Both the position numbers and the translations under genes were made by a program. A stretch of 64,000 bases of DNA from contig NZ_JACGWX010000003.1 in the NCBI RefSeq assembly GCF_014137945.1, positions 124,001 to 188,000 of the forward strand. Reading direction: 5' to 3'. Origin of the DNA: Microcella alkalica. Lineage in GTDB: Bacteria > Actinomycetota > Actinomycetes > Actinomycetales > Microbacteriaceae. A model generated the notes under the pieces. It was not told the DNA's origin and searched no databases. It was given only the letters and a program-made list of their open reading frames with translations. Shown piece by piece: positions 54,567-63,989 of the stretch (its first letter is position 1; each line of letters opens with the position of its first letter).

Positions 54567-56201
54567 GTGACGCGAGCAGAGCCGACTCCCGCCCCGGAGT
54601 CGGTCGGCGATCGGATGCTCGGCTCGCGCCTCGACGAGCGCTGGGCCGCGGCATCCCCCGCCGCCCGCCGAGCGGCCCGCATCGCCGCGCCGACGCTTGT
54701 GCTCGGCGTCGCGGCCGCCACACGCCTCATCGGGCTCGACGAGCACGCGACGCTCGTCTTCGACGAGACCTACTACGTGAAGGATGCGCTGAGCATGCTG
54801 CAGCTCGGCTACGAGGGGCGCTGGCCGGAGGGCGCGAACGACGGCTTCGCGGCGGGCGAGCCCGGGTCGCCCGATCGGGCGGCTGCGTTCGTGGCGCATC
54901 CCCCGCTCGGGAAGTGGATCATCGCGCTCGGCCTCGCCGCCCTCGGCCCCGAGTCTCCCGTCGGCTGGCGCATCTCGACGGCGCTCGCGGGAGTCGCGGT
55001 CGTCGGGCTCGTCATGCTCATCGCCTTCCGGCTCTGGCGCTCGGTCGGGCTCGCGAGCCTCGCAGGCGGGTTCATCGCGATCGACGGCAACGCGATCGTC
55101 ATGAGCCGCGTCGCGCTGCTCGACGGGCTGCTCGCGCTCTTCGTCCTCATGGCGGTGCTCTTCGTGATCATCGACCGACGCGCGAGCCATCACCGGCTGC
55201 GCGAGTGGCTCGCTCGCCGGCGGTTCGCGGGGCGGCCGACCGACTGGGGGCCGGCGCTGTGGGGGCGGCCGTGGCTCATCGCCGCGGGCGTCGCGTTCGG
55301 CCTCGCCGTCTCGATCAAGTGGAGCGCTCTCTACCTGCTCGCCGCCTTCGCCGTGCTGAGCGTCGCCGCCGACGCCCTCGACCGTCGCGGGGCGGGCGTC
55401 GCCCTGTGGGCGTCGGGAACGCTGCTGCGGCAGGCTCCGGCGAGCGCGCTGCTCGTGCTGCCCGTGGCTCTCGTCGTACACCTTGTGACGTGGACCGGGT
55501 GGTTCCTGTCGACCGACGGCTATGACCGGCAGTGGATCGCGTCGGGCGGCGAGCGCTGGACGGGCATCCTCGCCTGGGTGCCCGACGCTGTGCAGAACCT
55601 GTGGCACTACCAGTCCCAGGTCTACGGCTACCACGTGGGCGAGTCGAGCCCGCACGCGTACGAGGCCCCCGCGCTCGGCTGGCCGCTGCTACTGCGACCC
55701 ACGTACATGCACTACGTCGATCAGGGTGACGGCACGGCGGTCGCGATCTCGGGCGTCCCGAACCCGCTGCTGTGGTGGGCGTCGGTCGCGTCGGTGATCG
55801 TGCTGGTGATCGGATGCCTCATGGCGGCGGTCGCGGCGGCGCGCGGCACCGGCGCCCGCGCCGCGATCGCGCCCTTCGGCTCCCCGTGGGCTCTCGCCGT
55901 GATCCTGACCGGGGTCGCGGCGGGCTGGCTGCCGTGGCTGCTCTACCCGGAGCGCACGATGTTCTTCTTCTACACGGTCGTGCTGACGCCGTTCCTCGCG
56001 CTCGCGCTCGTCGCCGTGCTGCGCGCGGTGCTCGGGGGGCCCGCCGAGCCGGCGCGCCGACGCCGGCTCGGCCTCGCGGTCGTCGCGGTGCTCGTGGTGG
56101 CGGCCGTCGCGCTGAGCGCGTTCTTCCTCCCGATGTGGACGGGGTGGCCCGTGCCGATCGACTTCCTGCGCCTGCACTACTGGCTGCCCGGCTGGATCTG
56201 A
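54567..56201 (+). CDS. Dolichyl-phosphate-mannose-type protein O-mannosyltransferase (PMT)
   Basis: A 544-residue GT39 membrane glycosyltransferase that moves mannose from polyprenyl-phosphomannose to secreted proteins at Sec export. The first external loop carries the catalytic VFDETYYVKDA (Asp-Glu pair), and HPPLGKWIIALG follows. About ten TM helices are visible. FLSTDGYDRQW and SSPHAYEAPALGWPLLLRP match PMT loop motifs. The C-terminal DFLRLHYWLPGWI is conserved. The N-terminal 40 residues are a hydrophilic lead. Confidence 0.93.
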   Translation: MTRAEPTPAPESVGDRMLGSRLDERWAAASPAARRAARIAAPTLVLGVAAATRLIGLDEHATLVFDETYYVKDALSMLQLGYEGRWPEGANDGFAAGEPGSPDRAAAFVAHPPLGKWIIALGLAALGPESPVGWRISTALAGVAVVGLVMLIAFRLWRSVGLASLAGGFIAIDGNAIVMSRVALLDGLLALFVLMAVLFVIIDRRASHHRLREWLARRRFAGRPTDWGPALWGRPWLIAAGVAFGLAVSIKWSALYLLAAFAVLSVAADALDRRGAGVALWASGTLLRQAPASALLVLPVALVVHLVTWTGWFLSTDGYDRQWIASGGERWTGILAWVPDAVQNLWHYQSQVYGYHVGESSPHAYEAPALGWPLLLRPTYMHYVDQGDGTAVAISGVPNPLLWWASVASVIVLVIGCLMAAVAAARGTGARAAIAPFGSPWALAVILTGVAAGWLPWLLYPERTMFFFYTVVLTPFLALALVAVLRAVLGGPAEPARRRRLGLAVVAVLVVAAVALSAFFLPMWTGWPVPIDFLRLHYWLPGWI

Positions 56202-56446
56202 CGTTCCGGGACTCGAGGATCCTTCTCGCGCGGCCGTCTTCCGTGTGATCCCTTCGGGGGCTAGGTTGTTGCTACCCACCCGCCGCAGATCCCCGGCAGG
56301 CGCCTACCCCGCGCCGACGCCTCGCGGCGAAGCCCTCCTCGCGTCGATCGCGGGCACCACGATGTGACGCGATTCCTCTCTCCCTGCCCCGAGGGTGCGG
56401 GGCGGTGAGAGGTCGCGTTCGGGGGCGGGCGGACGTGCGCCGCCCG

Positions 56447-56489
56447 GGCGGTGCTCGATCGCGGTGGGGATCGCCGATCGAGCACCGCC
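56447..56489. terminator. Bidirectional hairpin in the PMT/DUF418 convergent gap
   Basis: GGCGGTGCTCGATC (56447-56460) and GATCGAGCACCGCC (56476-56489) form a perfect 14-base stem with a 15-base loop. It lies in the 356-base gap 56202-56557 between convergent genes. The rest of that gap holds GC-rich sequence and a short CGCCGGCGT iteration near 56535; I see no gene in it. Confidence 0.6.
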
Positions 56490-56557
56490 GAACTCGCCCC
56501 CGTCGTCCAGGTGCTCGCTGCGCCCGTCGTCGCCGGCGTCGCCGGCGTCGCCGTCGG

Positions 56558-57820
56558 CTAGCTCGTCGCGGCGCGCCCGTAGACGAGTCGACGCAGGAGC
56601 CACTCCGCCGGGCCGGGGCGATCCCGCGCCTCGAGCACGATGGCGAGGATCAGCGTCGCCAGCCATGTCGCGAGGGCGATGAGGGAGGCTGCTGCAGCGC
56701 CGACCTCTCCGCCGAGCCCGCCCGCCCAGGCGGAGAACACGATGAGGAACACGAGCGACTGCAGCAGGTACCCCGTGAGGCTCCGGCGGCCGAGCGCGGC
56801 GAGCCAGCGGAGGCCCGGGGCCGGGCGAGCGCCCGGCCTCTCCGACGGCGCAGCGATGACGGCGATGAGCGCGAGCGCCGCAGCCGCGCCGACGAGTCCG
56901 CTCGCGCCGTGCAGCATCGTCGCGAGCGGCTCGAGCAGCGGCGGCAGCTCGTACACGTCGAGGATCGCCAGGACGATCGGCAGCGCCCCGATGAGGGAGA
57001 TCGGGATCCCGATCGCGGCGGTCCGCATGAGGAGTGCCCGGTGCTCGTGCGGTCGGTCGAGCCAGCCCCGCCGGACAGCGAGGATGCCCAGGCACATGGG
57101 GGCGAGGAACCCGAGCCCGATGATCGGGGTGCTCAGCGCGTTGGGCAGCCACGTCATGACGTTGAAGAGGATCGCGAGCGGGTAGCTCTCCGCGCCCGCC
57201 GCTCCGGGGATGAGCGAGAGATCAGGCAGGTCACCCATCGAGCCATCGGTGGGGAGGGCGCCGTCGACGACCTCGTCGACGAGACGCCCGACGCCGTCGA
57301 GCGCCGACATCAGGACGAGCGCAGCCGCGCCGATCCACCCCACGACGATGATCGCGCGGTCGGATGCTCTGATCAGGAGGACGAGACCGAGCCCGATGAT
57401 CGCGTAGGTGGTGATGATGTCGCCGAAGAACAGCAGCACGCCGTGAGCCGCGCCGATGGCGAGAAGCCACAGGTTGCGGCGGACGAGGAGCCGGCGCGCC
57501 TCGGGCCAGCTCGCGCCGCGAACGGCTTCGCGCGCCGTGATCTGGGCGAGCCCGGCGGCGAACAGGAGGGCGAAGAGCGGGAAGCTGCGGTTGTCGAACA
57601 GGAGCGCCGTGAGCGCGTTGGCGACGGAATCCGGCTCCGAGCCGATCGGCTTGAGCAGCACTCCCCGATCGACGCCGTACAGCCAGAACGGCACGTTCGC
57701 CAGGGCGATGCCGACGAGGACGGCGCCGCGGGCGACATCGGGTGCGAGCGAACGGCTGGATCGCTTCGTGGGGAGGGGCCGAGGAGGCGGCGCGAGGGGC
57801 GGGGGCGACGCAGAGCTCAT
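56558..57820 (-). CDS. DUF418-family membrane protein
   Basis: A 420-residue polytopic membrane protein with about ten TM helices. The opening SLAPDVARGAVLVGIALANVP is the DUF418 signature (D-x-x-RG in TM1). The C-terminal half (RWLAALGRRSLTGYLLQSLV) carries the DUF418 domain block GRxxLTxYxxQS. The family resembles acyltransferase-3-type proteins, and its function is not established. TACGGT six bases before the ATG gives a leaderless-type start. It is divergent from metY. Confidence 0.9.
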   Translation of the reverse strand: MSSASPPPLAPPPRPLPTKRSSRSLAPDVARGAVLVGIALANVPFWLYGVDRGVLLKPIGSEPDSVANALTALLFDNRSFPLFALLFAAGLAQITAREAVRGASWPEARRLLVRRNLWLLAIGAAHGVLLFFGDIITTYAIIGLGLVLLIRASDRAIIVVGWIGAAALVLMSALDGVGRLVDEVVDGALPTDGSMGDLPDLSLIPGAAGAESYPLAILFNVMTWLPNALSTPIIGLGFLAPMCLGILAVRRGWLDRPHEHRALLMRTAAIGIPISLIGALPIVLAILDVYELPPLLEPLATMLHGASGLVGAAAALALIAVIAAPSERPGARPAPGLRWLAALGRRSLTGYLLQSLVFLIVFSAWAGGLGGEVGAAAASLIALATWLATLILAIVLEARDRPGPAEWLLRRLVYGRAATS

Positions 57821-57826
57821 AGCACC

Positions 57827-57832
57827 ACCGTA
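57827..57832 (-). promoter_or_regulatory. -10 hexamer of the DUF418 gene, leaderless arrangement
   Basis: TACGGT on the minus strand ends six bases before the ATG at 57820. Confidence 0.55.
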
Positions 57833-57899
57833 GAGGGATCCTCAGCCCCGCACGCTACGGATTGTGACGCGCTCGACCGCCGCCCGGGTCGCCGCCGCT

Positions 57900-57905
57900 T
57901 AGCCT
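57900..57905 (+). promoter_or_regulatory. -10 hexamer of metY, leaderless arrangement
   Basis: TAGCCT ends six bases before the ATG at 57912. No room remains for a SAM riboswitch between promoter and start. Confidence 0.55.
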
Positions 57906-57911
57906 TGCTGA

Positions 57912-59213
57912 ATGGCCGACCGCGACTATGGCTTCCGCACGCGCGCTCTCCACGCGGGCAACGTCCCCGACTCGGCGACGGGCGCCCGCGCCCTGCCGAT
58001 CTACCAGTCCAGCGCCTTCGTCTTCGACGACGCGCAGGACGCCGCCGCGCGCTTCGCGCTGCAGAAGTACGGCAACATCTACAGCCGGCTCGCGAACCCG
58101 ACCGTGGCGAGCTTCGAGGAGCGCATCGCGAGCCTCGAGGGAGGATTGGGGGCCGTGGCGACCTCCAGCGGGCTCTCCGCGCAGTTCGTGACCTTCGCAT
58201 CCCTCGCCGGTGCCGGCGACCACATCGTCGCGAGCGCCAATCTCTACGGCGGCTCGATCACGCAGCTCGACGTCACGCTGCGCCGCTTCGGCGTCGAGAC
58301 GACGTTCGTCGCGAGCGACGATCCGGCCGACTACGCGGCCGCGATCATCCCGGGCCGGACGAAGCTCGTGTTCGCCGAGACCATCGCGAACCCGAGCGGA
58401 GACATCGCCGACATCGCCGGGCTCGCCGATGTCGCGCACGCCGCCGACCTTCCGCTCATCATCGACTCGACCGTCGCGACGCCGTACTTGTGCCGCCCGA
58501 TCGAGTGGGGCGCCGACATCGTCGTGCACTCGGCGACGAAGTTCCTCGGCGGGCACGGAACGACTCTCGGCGGCGTCGTCGTCGAGTCCGGCCGCTTCGA
58601 CTGGTCGAACCACAACTTCCCGCTCTTCGAGGAGACCGTGCCGCACTACGGCGGCCTCACCTGGTACGGCAACTTCGGCGAGTACGCATTCCTCACGCGA
58701 TTGCGCGCCGAGCAGCTGCGCGACATCGGACCGGCCCTCGCGCCGCACTCGGCGTTCCTGCTCGCCCAGGGCGTCGAGACGCTGCCGTACCGCATGCAGG
58801 CGCACGTCGACAACGCGCGCCGCGTCGCCGAGTGGCTCGAGGCCGACCCGCGCATCGAGAAGGTGCGCTGGGCGGGCCTGCCGTCGCACCGCCACTTCGA
58901 CCGGGCGCAGCAGTACCTGCCGATCGGCCCGAGCTCGGTGTTCAGCTTCGACGTGAAGGGCGGCCGCGCCGCGGGCGAGGCGCTCATCGAGAACGTGCAG
59001 CTCGCGAGCCACCTCGCCAACATCGGCGACGCGAAGACGCTCATCATCCACCCCGGCTCGACGACGCACGCGCAGCTGACCGAGCAGCAGCTGCTCGACT
59101 CCGGGATCGGCCCCGGTCTCGTGCGCCTCTCCGTCGGCATCGAGGACGTCGACGACATCATCTACGACCTCGATCAGGCGCTCGACGCGGCGCAGAAGGC
59201 GGTGTCGGCATGA
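57912..59213 (+). CDS. metY: O-acetylhomoserine aminocarboxypropyltransferase / sulfhydrylase
   Basis: A 433-residue Cys/Met-metabolism PLP enzyme that makes homocysteine from O-acetylhomoserine and sulphide. The PLP lysine is in HSATKFLGGHGTTLGG, the start FRTRALHAGNVPDSATGARALP is typical, and the extra loop NFPLFEETVPHYGGLTW marks the MetY group rather than MetB. The C-terminal TLIIHPGSTTHAQLTEQQ is conserved. It overlaps the CoA-binding protein gene by four bases. Confidence 0.95.
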   Translation: MADRDYGFRTRALHAGNVPDSATGARALPIYQSSAFVFDDAQDAAARFALQKYGNIYSRLANPTVASFEERIASLEGGLGAVATSSGLSAQFVTFASLAGAGDHIVASANLYGGSITQLDVTLRRFGVETTFVASDDPADYAAAIIPGRTKLVFAETIANPSGDIADIAGLADVAHAADLPLIIDSTVATPYLCRPIEWGADIVVHSATKFLGGHGTTLGGVVVESGRFDWSNHNFPLFEETVPHYGGLTWYGNFGEYAFLTRLRAEQLRDIGPALAPHSAFLLAQGVETLPYRMQAHVDNARRVAEWLEADPRIEKVRWAGLPSHRHFDRAQQYLPIGPSSVFSFDVKGGRAAGEALIENVQLASHLANIGDAKTLIIHPGSTTHAQLTEQQLLDSGIGPGLVRLSVGIEDVDDIIYDLDQALDAAQKAVSA

Positions 59214-59815
59214 GCGAGAAGACGACGGATGCCGTGGGCACGACCGCGACCGGCACCACCGAGACCGTCACCCTCGCCAACGGCCTCACCTGCGCGATCC
59301 CGGCGAGCTCGCCGCTCGCGAAGCTGCTGAAGTCGCAGCGGACGTGGGTGGGCCCCTCCGCGAAGGAGCGGCTGGGCATCCTGCGCCGCGCGAAGAGCGT
59401 CGCGATCGTCGGAGCCTCCCCGAACGCGGCCCGCAGCTCGTACTTCGTCGGCACCTACCTGCAGCAGTCGAGCGACTACCGCGTGTACTTCGTGAACCCG
59501 AACGCGACCGAGATCCTGGGTCAGCCGGCCTACCCCGACCTCGCCTCGCTGCCCGAGGTGCCCGACATCGTCGACGTGTTCCGCAAGGCCAGCGACATCC
59601 CCTCCGTCGTCGACGACGTCATCGCCGCGGGCGCCTCGACGGTCTGGGTGCAGCTCGGCATCTGGAACGAGGAGGCCGCGATCGACGCCGAGAAGCGCGG
59701 GCTCACGGTCGTCATGGACCGCTGCATCAAGGTCGAGCACGCGCGCTTCCACGGCGGGCTGCACCTCATGGGCTTCGACACGGGCGTCATCAGCGCGAAG
59801 AAGCAGGTGCGCTGA
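59210..59815 (+). CDS. CoA-binding domain protein (YccU type)
   Basis: A 201-residue Rossmann-like protein. After a Thr-rich N-terminus, residues about 65-200 form the CoA-binding fold: KSVAIVGASPNAARSSYFVG, YRVYFVNPNATEILGQP, PDIVDVFRKASDIPSVVDD, TVWVQLGIWNEEAA and VVMDRCIKVEHARF with the conserved cysteine. Such proteins often sit behind O-acetylhomoserine sulfhydrylase genes. The four-base overlap with metY suggests a linked role in sulphur or CoA-thiol metabolism; the reaction is unknown. Confidence 0.9.
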   Translation: MSEKTTDAVGTTATGTTETVTLANGLTCAIPASSPLAKLLKSQRTWVGPSAKERLGILRRAKSVAIVGASPNAARSSYFVGTYLQQSSDYRVYFVNPNATEILGQPAYPDLASLPEVPDIVDVFRKASDIPSVVDDVIAAGASTVWVQLGIWNEEAAIDAEKRGLTVVMDRCIKVEHARFHGGLHLMGFDTGVISAKKQVR

Positions 59816-59872
59816 GCGGTTCCGTCCGCGGCGGCTCCGCCGTGTGAGCCTCGTTCACTAGAAGTTCACACA

Positions 59873-59928
59873 GGTCCCCCGAAGTGGGGACATCCCCTAC
59901 CCCGCGAGGGATTCCGAAAAATCCCCAT
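59873..59928 (+). promoter_or_regulatory. Structured leader upstream of the GT2/GH18 operon
   Basis: Within the 200-base gap before the glycosyltransferase, two short inverted repeats occur: GTCCCC/GGGGAC around 59874-59891, and GGGATT/AATCCC around 59909-59926. They are followed by ATGTGGCG and TACCGT, which may be a -10 box. This gives a leader of roughly 70 bases, unlike the leaderless genes nearby. The regulator is unknown. Confidence 0.35.
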
Positions 59929-60015
59929 GTGGCGTACCGTCGGCCTGTCACGGTTATCACCCGACATCTCGAGGGCACCCGAATCCTTCGAGAGCCGTGG
60001 CTGAGGTCGTTCCCC

Positions 60016-62382
60016 ATGCCCGAAACCACCAATGCTCCGCCGACCCCGAAAACGGCGCACGCGTCCACCACGACACCCCCCACCACAGCACCCGGCACAG
60101 CCCCGTCCCGCAAACGGCAGTGGGGCGCAGAGAAGCGCACCGCTCCCCTGCCGATCGTCCACCCGCGGCCGAGCGATCGCAGTATCGCGATGGCCCGAGT
60201 CGCCATCGTGGCGACCGTCGTCTTCTGGATCGTCTACGTCGTCTACACGGTCATCGCCGAGTTCCTGAACAACGGAACGCAGAGCTTCCAGTTCACGACC
60301 GAGGCGATCTCGTACGTCGTCGTCGTCACGTTCCTGACCTTCTCCGCGCTCATGTACCTCATCGCGCGCCACGGCGCGCTGCAGCGCTTCCGCGCTCACG
60401 TGCGCGTCCCCCGCGCCGAGCTCGACCGCCACTTCACCGATCGGCACACCTCAATGACGGTGCTCGTGCCCTCCTACGCGGAGGAGCCCGACGTCGTGGC
60501 CACGACGCTCTGGTCGGCGGCCCTGCAGGAGTATCCCGAGCTTCGCGTGGTCCTCCTTCTCGACGACCCGCCGGCCCCGACCGACCCTGCTGCGGTCGCC
60601 GCGCGCCTCGACGCCACACGCGCGATCCCCGCCGCGATCGAGGAGGCGCTCGCCGAGCCGGGCGCCCGCTTCCGAGACGCGCTCCTCGGCCGCGAGATCG
60701 GCGAGACCACCGAGCTCACCGACGACGATGTGGCCGAGATCGCCCAGCACTTCCGCTGGGCCGTCTCGTGGCTCGACGCGAGGATCGCCGAGCACGCCAT
60801 GACCGATCACGTCGACGTGTTCTTCGTCGAGCAGGTCCTGGGGGGCATCCGCCATGAGTTCGCCGTGACGGCCGAGGCTCTCGATGCCGCGACGACCGAC
60901 GGCTTCCGACTCCCCCCCGCCCACGCCGTGCATCTGCTGCGGCGCCTGGCCTGGACCTTCACCGCGAGCCTCACCTCCTTCGAGCGCAAGACCTTCGCGT
61001 CGCTCTCGCACGAGGCGAACAAAGCGATGAACCTCAATGCCTACATCGGCCTGATGGGCGGCGCGTACGCGATGGAGGCCACGCCGGACGGCACCGCGCT
61101 CCGGCCCGTCGGCTTCGGAGATGCGGCCGACCTCGTCGTGCCCGACTCCGACTACCTGCTGACTCTCGACGCCGACTCAATGCTCCTGCGCGACTACTGC
61201 GTCCGGCTCGTCCACTCGATGGAGCAGCCGGAGAACGCGCGTGTCGCCGTGACTCAGACGCCGTACTCGTCGTACCGCGGCGCGAGCACCCGCATCGAGC
61301 GCCTCGCGGCGGCGACCACCGACATCCAGCACATCCTCCACCAGGGCTTCTCGCACTACAACGCGACCTTCTGGGTGGGCGCCAACGCCGTCATCCGCAA
61401 GCGCGCCCTTGACGACATCGTCGTCGTGGAGACCCGCGGCGGGTTCACGGTCAAGCGCTACGTGCAGGACCGCACCGTCATCGAGGACACCGAGTCGAGC
61501 ATCGACCTCGGCACCCACGGGTGGAGCCTCGTCAACTACCCCGAGCGCCTCAGCTACTCGGCGACGCCGCCCGACTTCGGATCGCTCGTGATCCAGCGGC
61601 GCCGCTGGGCCAACGGCGGGCTGCTGATCCTGCCCAAGTACTTCCGTCAGCTCCGCGAGCGTCGCGCGCGCGGCGAGCGCATCAGCCCGATCGAGATCAT
61701 GCTGCGCGTCAATTACATGTCCTCGATCGCGTGGGCGAGCTTCGGGCTCGTGTTCCTGCTGGCCTACCCGTACGACAGTCGGCTGCTCAGTCCGATGGTG
61801 CTACTGGCCGCTCTGCCCTACTTCATCGCGATGGCGAGCGATCTGCGGTACGCCGGCTACAAGCGCACCGACATCCTCCGCATCTACGGCTTCAACCTCA
61901 TCCTCCTGCCGGTGAACCTCGCCGGAGTCGTGAAGTCGATCGAGCAGGCGATCACGTCGAAGAAGATCCCCTTCGCCCGGACGCCCAAGGTGCGCAACCG
62001 CACGTCGACGCCCCTGCTGTACGTGCTCGCGCCGTACCTCATCATCGCCTTCTCGATCTTCACCCTCTGGCGCGACTTGAACGCCGAGAACTGGGGCAAC
62101 GCGGCGTTCGCGGCGTTCAACGCCGTACTCGCCCTCGCGGCGGTCGTCGCCTACATCGGCCTCGGCACCTCGCTCGTCGACCTCGGCATCGGCCTCACGA
62201 ACTGGCTGTACGTCACGCCGAAGGCCGCGCCCGTCGCGCGCGCCGGAGGAGGAGACGGCCGACCCGCCGACTGGCAGACGGTGCTCTACCACGGGGCGAT
62301 CCACGACCACGCGGACGAGAACCCCGCTCCCGCGCTCGCGGGCGCCGTCTCATCGACGTCCGACCGGAAGGCGGCCGCCTGA
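60016..62382 (+). CDS. Processive family 2 glycosyltransferase, cellulose-synthase-like
   Basis: A 788-residue membrane polysaccharide synthase. After a 60-residue Thr/Pro-rich N-terminus and two TM helices (about 63-120) comes the GT2 catalytic domain: substrate Asp at 183-184 (LLLDDPP), DxD at 385-387 (LDADS), the TED-type acid at 490-491 (VIEDTES) and QxxRW at 527-531 (QRRRW). About five further TM helices follow. There is no PilZ domain. An inserted region (about 195-330) without clear homology splits the catalytic core. The ATG at 60016 has TGAGG upstream. Its stop overlaps the next ATG. Confidence 0.92.
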   Translation: MPETTNAPPTPKTAHASTTTPPTTAPGTAPSRKRQWGAEKRTAPLPIVHPRPSDRSIAMARVAIVATVVFWIVYVVYTVIAEFLNNGTQSFQFTTEAISYVVVVTFLTFSALMYLIARHGALQRFRAHVRVPRAELDRHFTDRHTSMTVLVPSYAEEPDVVATTLWSAALQEYPELRVVLLLDDPPAPTDPAAVAARLDATRAIPAAIEEALAEPGARFRDALLGREIGETTELTDDDVAEIAQHFRWAVSWLDARIAEHAMTDHVDVFFVEQVLGGIRHEFAVTAEALDAATTDGFRLPPAHAVHLLRRLAWTFTASLTSFERKTFASLSHEANKAMNLNAYIGLMGGAYAMEATPDGTALRPVGFGDAADLVVPDSDYLLTLDADSMLLRDYCVRLVHSMEQPENARVAVTQTPYSSYRGASTRIERLAAATTDIQHILHQGFSHYNATFWVGANAVIRKRALDDIVVVETRGGFTVKRYVQDRTVIEDTESSIDLGTHGWSLVNYPERLSYSATPPDFGSLVIQRRRWANGGLLILPKYFRQLRERRARGERISPIEIMLRVNYMSSIAWASFGLVFLLAYPYDSRLLSPMVLLAALPYFIAMASDLRYAGYKRTDILRIYGFNLILLPVNLAGVVKSIEQAITSKKIPFARTPKVRNRTSTPLLYVLAPYLIIAFSIFTLWRDLNAENWGNAAFAAFNAVLALAAVVAYIGLGTSLVDLGIGLTNWLYVTPKAAPVARAGGGDGRPADWQTVLYHGAIHDHADENPAPALAGAVSSTSDRKAAA

Positions 62383-63989
62383 TGCACGCGATCCTCTGGC
62401 GCGATGGCCGACGACTCTCGTCGTTCCGGGCGATCCTCGCCCTCCTCATGACCTCGGCCCTCGGACTCTGGGGCTATATCTCGGTGCAGAACTGGGCGGG
62501 GGCGGCCTCGCTCGAGGACAGGGACCCGTGGTTCGCGGGCTACGTCGACGCCACCGCGACCCCGGTGTTCGCCTTCGAGGACGTCGATGCGGCCGGTGCG
62601 CGCGACATCGTCTTGTCGTTCATCGTCGCCGACCCGCAGGAGCCGTGCACTCCGACGTGGGGCACCGCGTACGACCTCGAGGAGGCGGCCGTCGAGCTCG
62701 ACCTCGACCGCCGGCTCGCCCGACTCGAGCAGCTCGGGGCCGACCTCGCGATCTCGTTCGGCGGTCTGCTGAACGACGAGCTCGCGACCGTCTGCACGAA
62801 TCCTGCCGAGCTGGTGCGCTCCTACGACACCGTGATCGAGCGCTACGACGTGACGACGATCGACCTCGACATCGAGGGCGAGAACCTCACCGACTCGGTG
62901 GCCGGGCAGCGCCGCGCCGAGGCGATCGCGACGCTGCAGGAGCGTCGCCGCGACGCCGGCGAGGATCTCGCGGTGTGGCTCACTCTTCCCGTCGCGCCGT
63001 TCGGCCTGACCGAGGACGGCACGACCGCCGTCCAGCAGATGATCGAGGCGGGCGTCGACGTGGCCGGGATCAACGTCATGACGATGAACTACAACGATTC
63101 CAAGGAGCAGGGCGAGTCGATGGCGGATGCCTCGATCCGCGCCCTCCAGGCCACCCACCGCCAACTGCGCATCATGTACGAGCTCGCCGACATCGAGCTC
63201 AGCGACGCGACGCTCTGGCGCAAGATCGGGGCGACGCCCATGATCGGTCAGAACGACGTCGTCGACGAGGTCTTCACGCTGAAGGATGCGGAGGCCCTGC
63301 ACGACTGGGCGGTCGAGAAGGGCCTCGGTCGCATGTCGATGTGGTCGCTCAACCGCGACGTGCAGTGCGGCCCGAACTACGTCGATCTCAGCCGCGTCTC
63401 CGATGCGTGCTCCGGCTTCCCGCAGGGCGACGTGCGCTACGCCGACATCCTCGCCGAGGGGTTCGCGGGGCGTCTGGATGCGAGCGCGGGGATCGTCACG
63501 ACTCCCGAGCCGCGCGACCCGGCCGACTTCATCGACGACCCCGACACGAGCCCGTACCCGATCTGGAACGAGGAGGCCTCCTACCTCGCCGGGAGCAAGG
63601 TCGTCTGGTACCGCAACGTCTACGAGGCCAAGTGGTGGACGCGCGGAGAGATCCCCGACAACCCCGTGCTCAACGAGTGGGAGACCCCCTGGGTCCTCGT
63701 CGGGCCCGTGCTCGACGGCGAGAAGCCGCGCGAGATCCCGACGCTCCCCTACGGCGTCTACCCCGAGTGGGATGGCACGGTCATCTACGACAAGGGCGAG
63801 CGCATCCTGTTCGACGGCATGCCGTACGAGTCCAAGTGGTGGAACCAGGGCGACAGCCCCGAGGCCTACGCCGCCGACCCCGACAGCTCGCCGTGGACCC
63901 CGGTCCGCCTCGAGGAGATCCAGGAGATCCTGATCGAGCTGGAGGAGACGCCGGCGGTCGCGCCGAGCGGCGAGGAGCCGACTGGGTAG
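62382..63989 (+). CDS. Membrane-anchored GH18-like protein with two chitin-binding modules
   Basis: A 535-residue protein. One N-terminal TM/signal anchor (FRAILALLMTSALGLWGYI) is followed by a GH18 TIM barrel with TTIDLDIEG, where D161, D163 and E165 fit the DxDxE end of the chitinase motif (the first Asp of DxxDxDxE is displaced). The C-terminus has two similar CBM5/12-type modules near 390-430 and 459-510 (YEAKWWTRGE and YESKWWNQGD). Translation is coupled to the GT2 gene (TGATG). It probably cuts or binds the polymer made by that synthase. Confidence 0.9.
   Translation: MHAILWRDGRRLSSFRAILALLMTSALGLWGYISVQNWAGAASLEDRDPWFAGYVDATATPVFAFEDVDAAGARDIVLSFIVADPQEPCTPTWGTAYDLEEAAVELDLDRRLARLEQLGADLAISFGGLLNDELATVCTNPAELVRSYDTVIERYDVTTIDLDIEGENLTDSVAGQRRAEAIATLQERRRDAGEDLAVWLTLPVAPFGLTEDGTTAVQQMIEAGVDVAGINVMTMNYNDSKEQGESMADASIRALQATHRQLRIMYELADIELSDATLWRKIGATPMIGQNDVVDEVFTLKDAEALHDWAVEKGLGRMSMWSLNRDVQCGPNYVDLSRVSDACSGFPQGDVRYADILAEGFAGRLDASAGIVTTPEPRDPADFIDDPDTSPYPIWNEEASYLAGSKVVWYRNVYEAKWWTRGEIPDNPVLNEWETPWVLVGPVLDGEKPREIPTLPYGVYPEWDGTVIYDKGERILFDGMPYESKWWNQGDSPEAYAADPDSSPWTPVRLEEIQEILIELEETPAVAPSGEEPTG

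Noticed and set aside
57840-57911. Possible SAM or T-box riboswitch before metY
   Set aside because: The gap to the divergent DUF418 gene is only about 90 bases and the likely -10 box is six bases from the start codon, leaving no leader.
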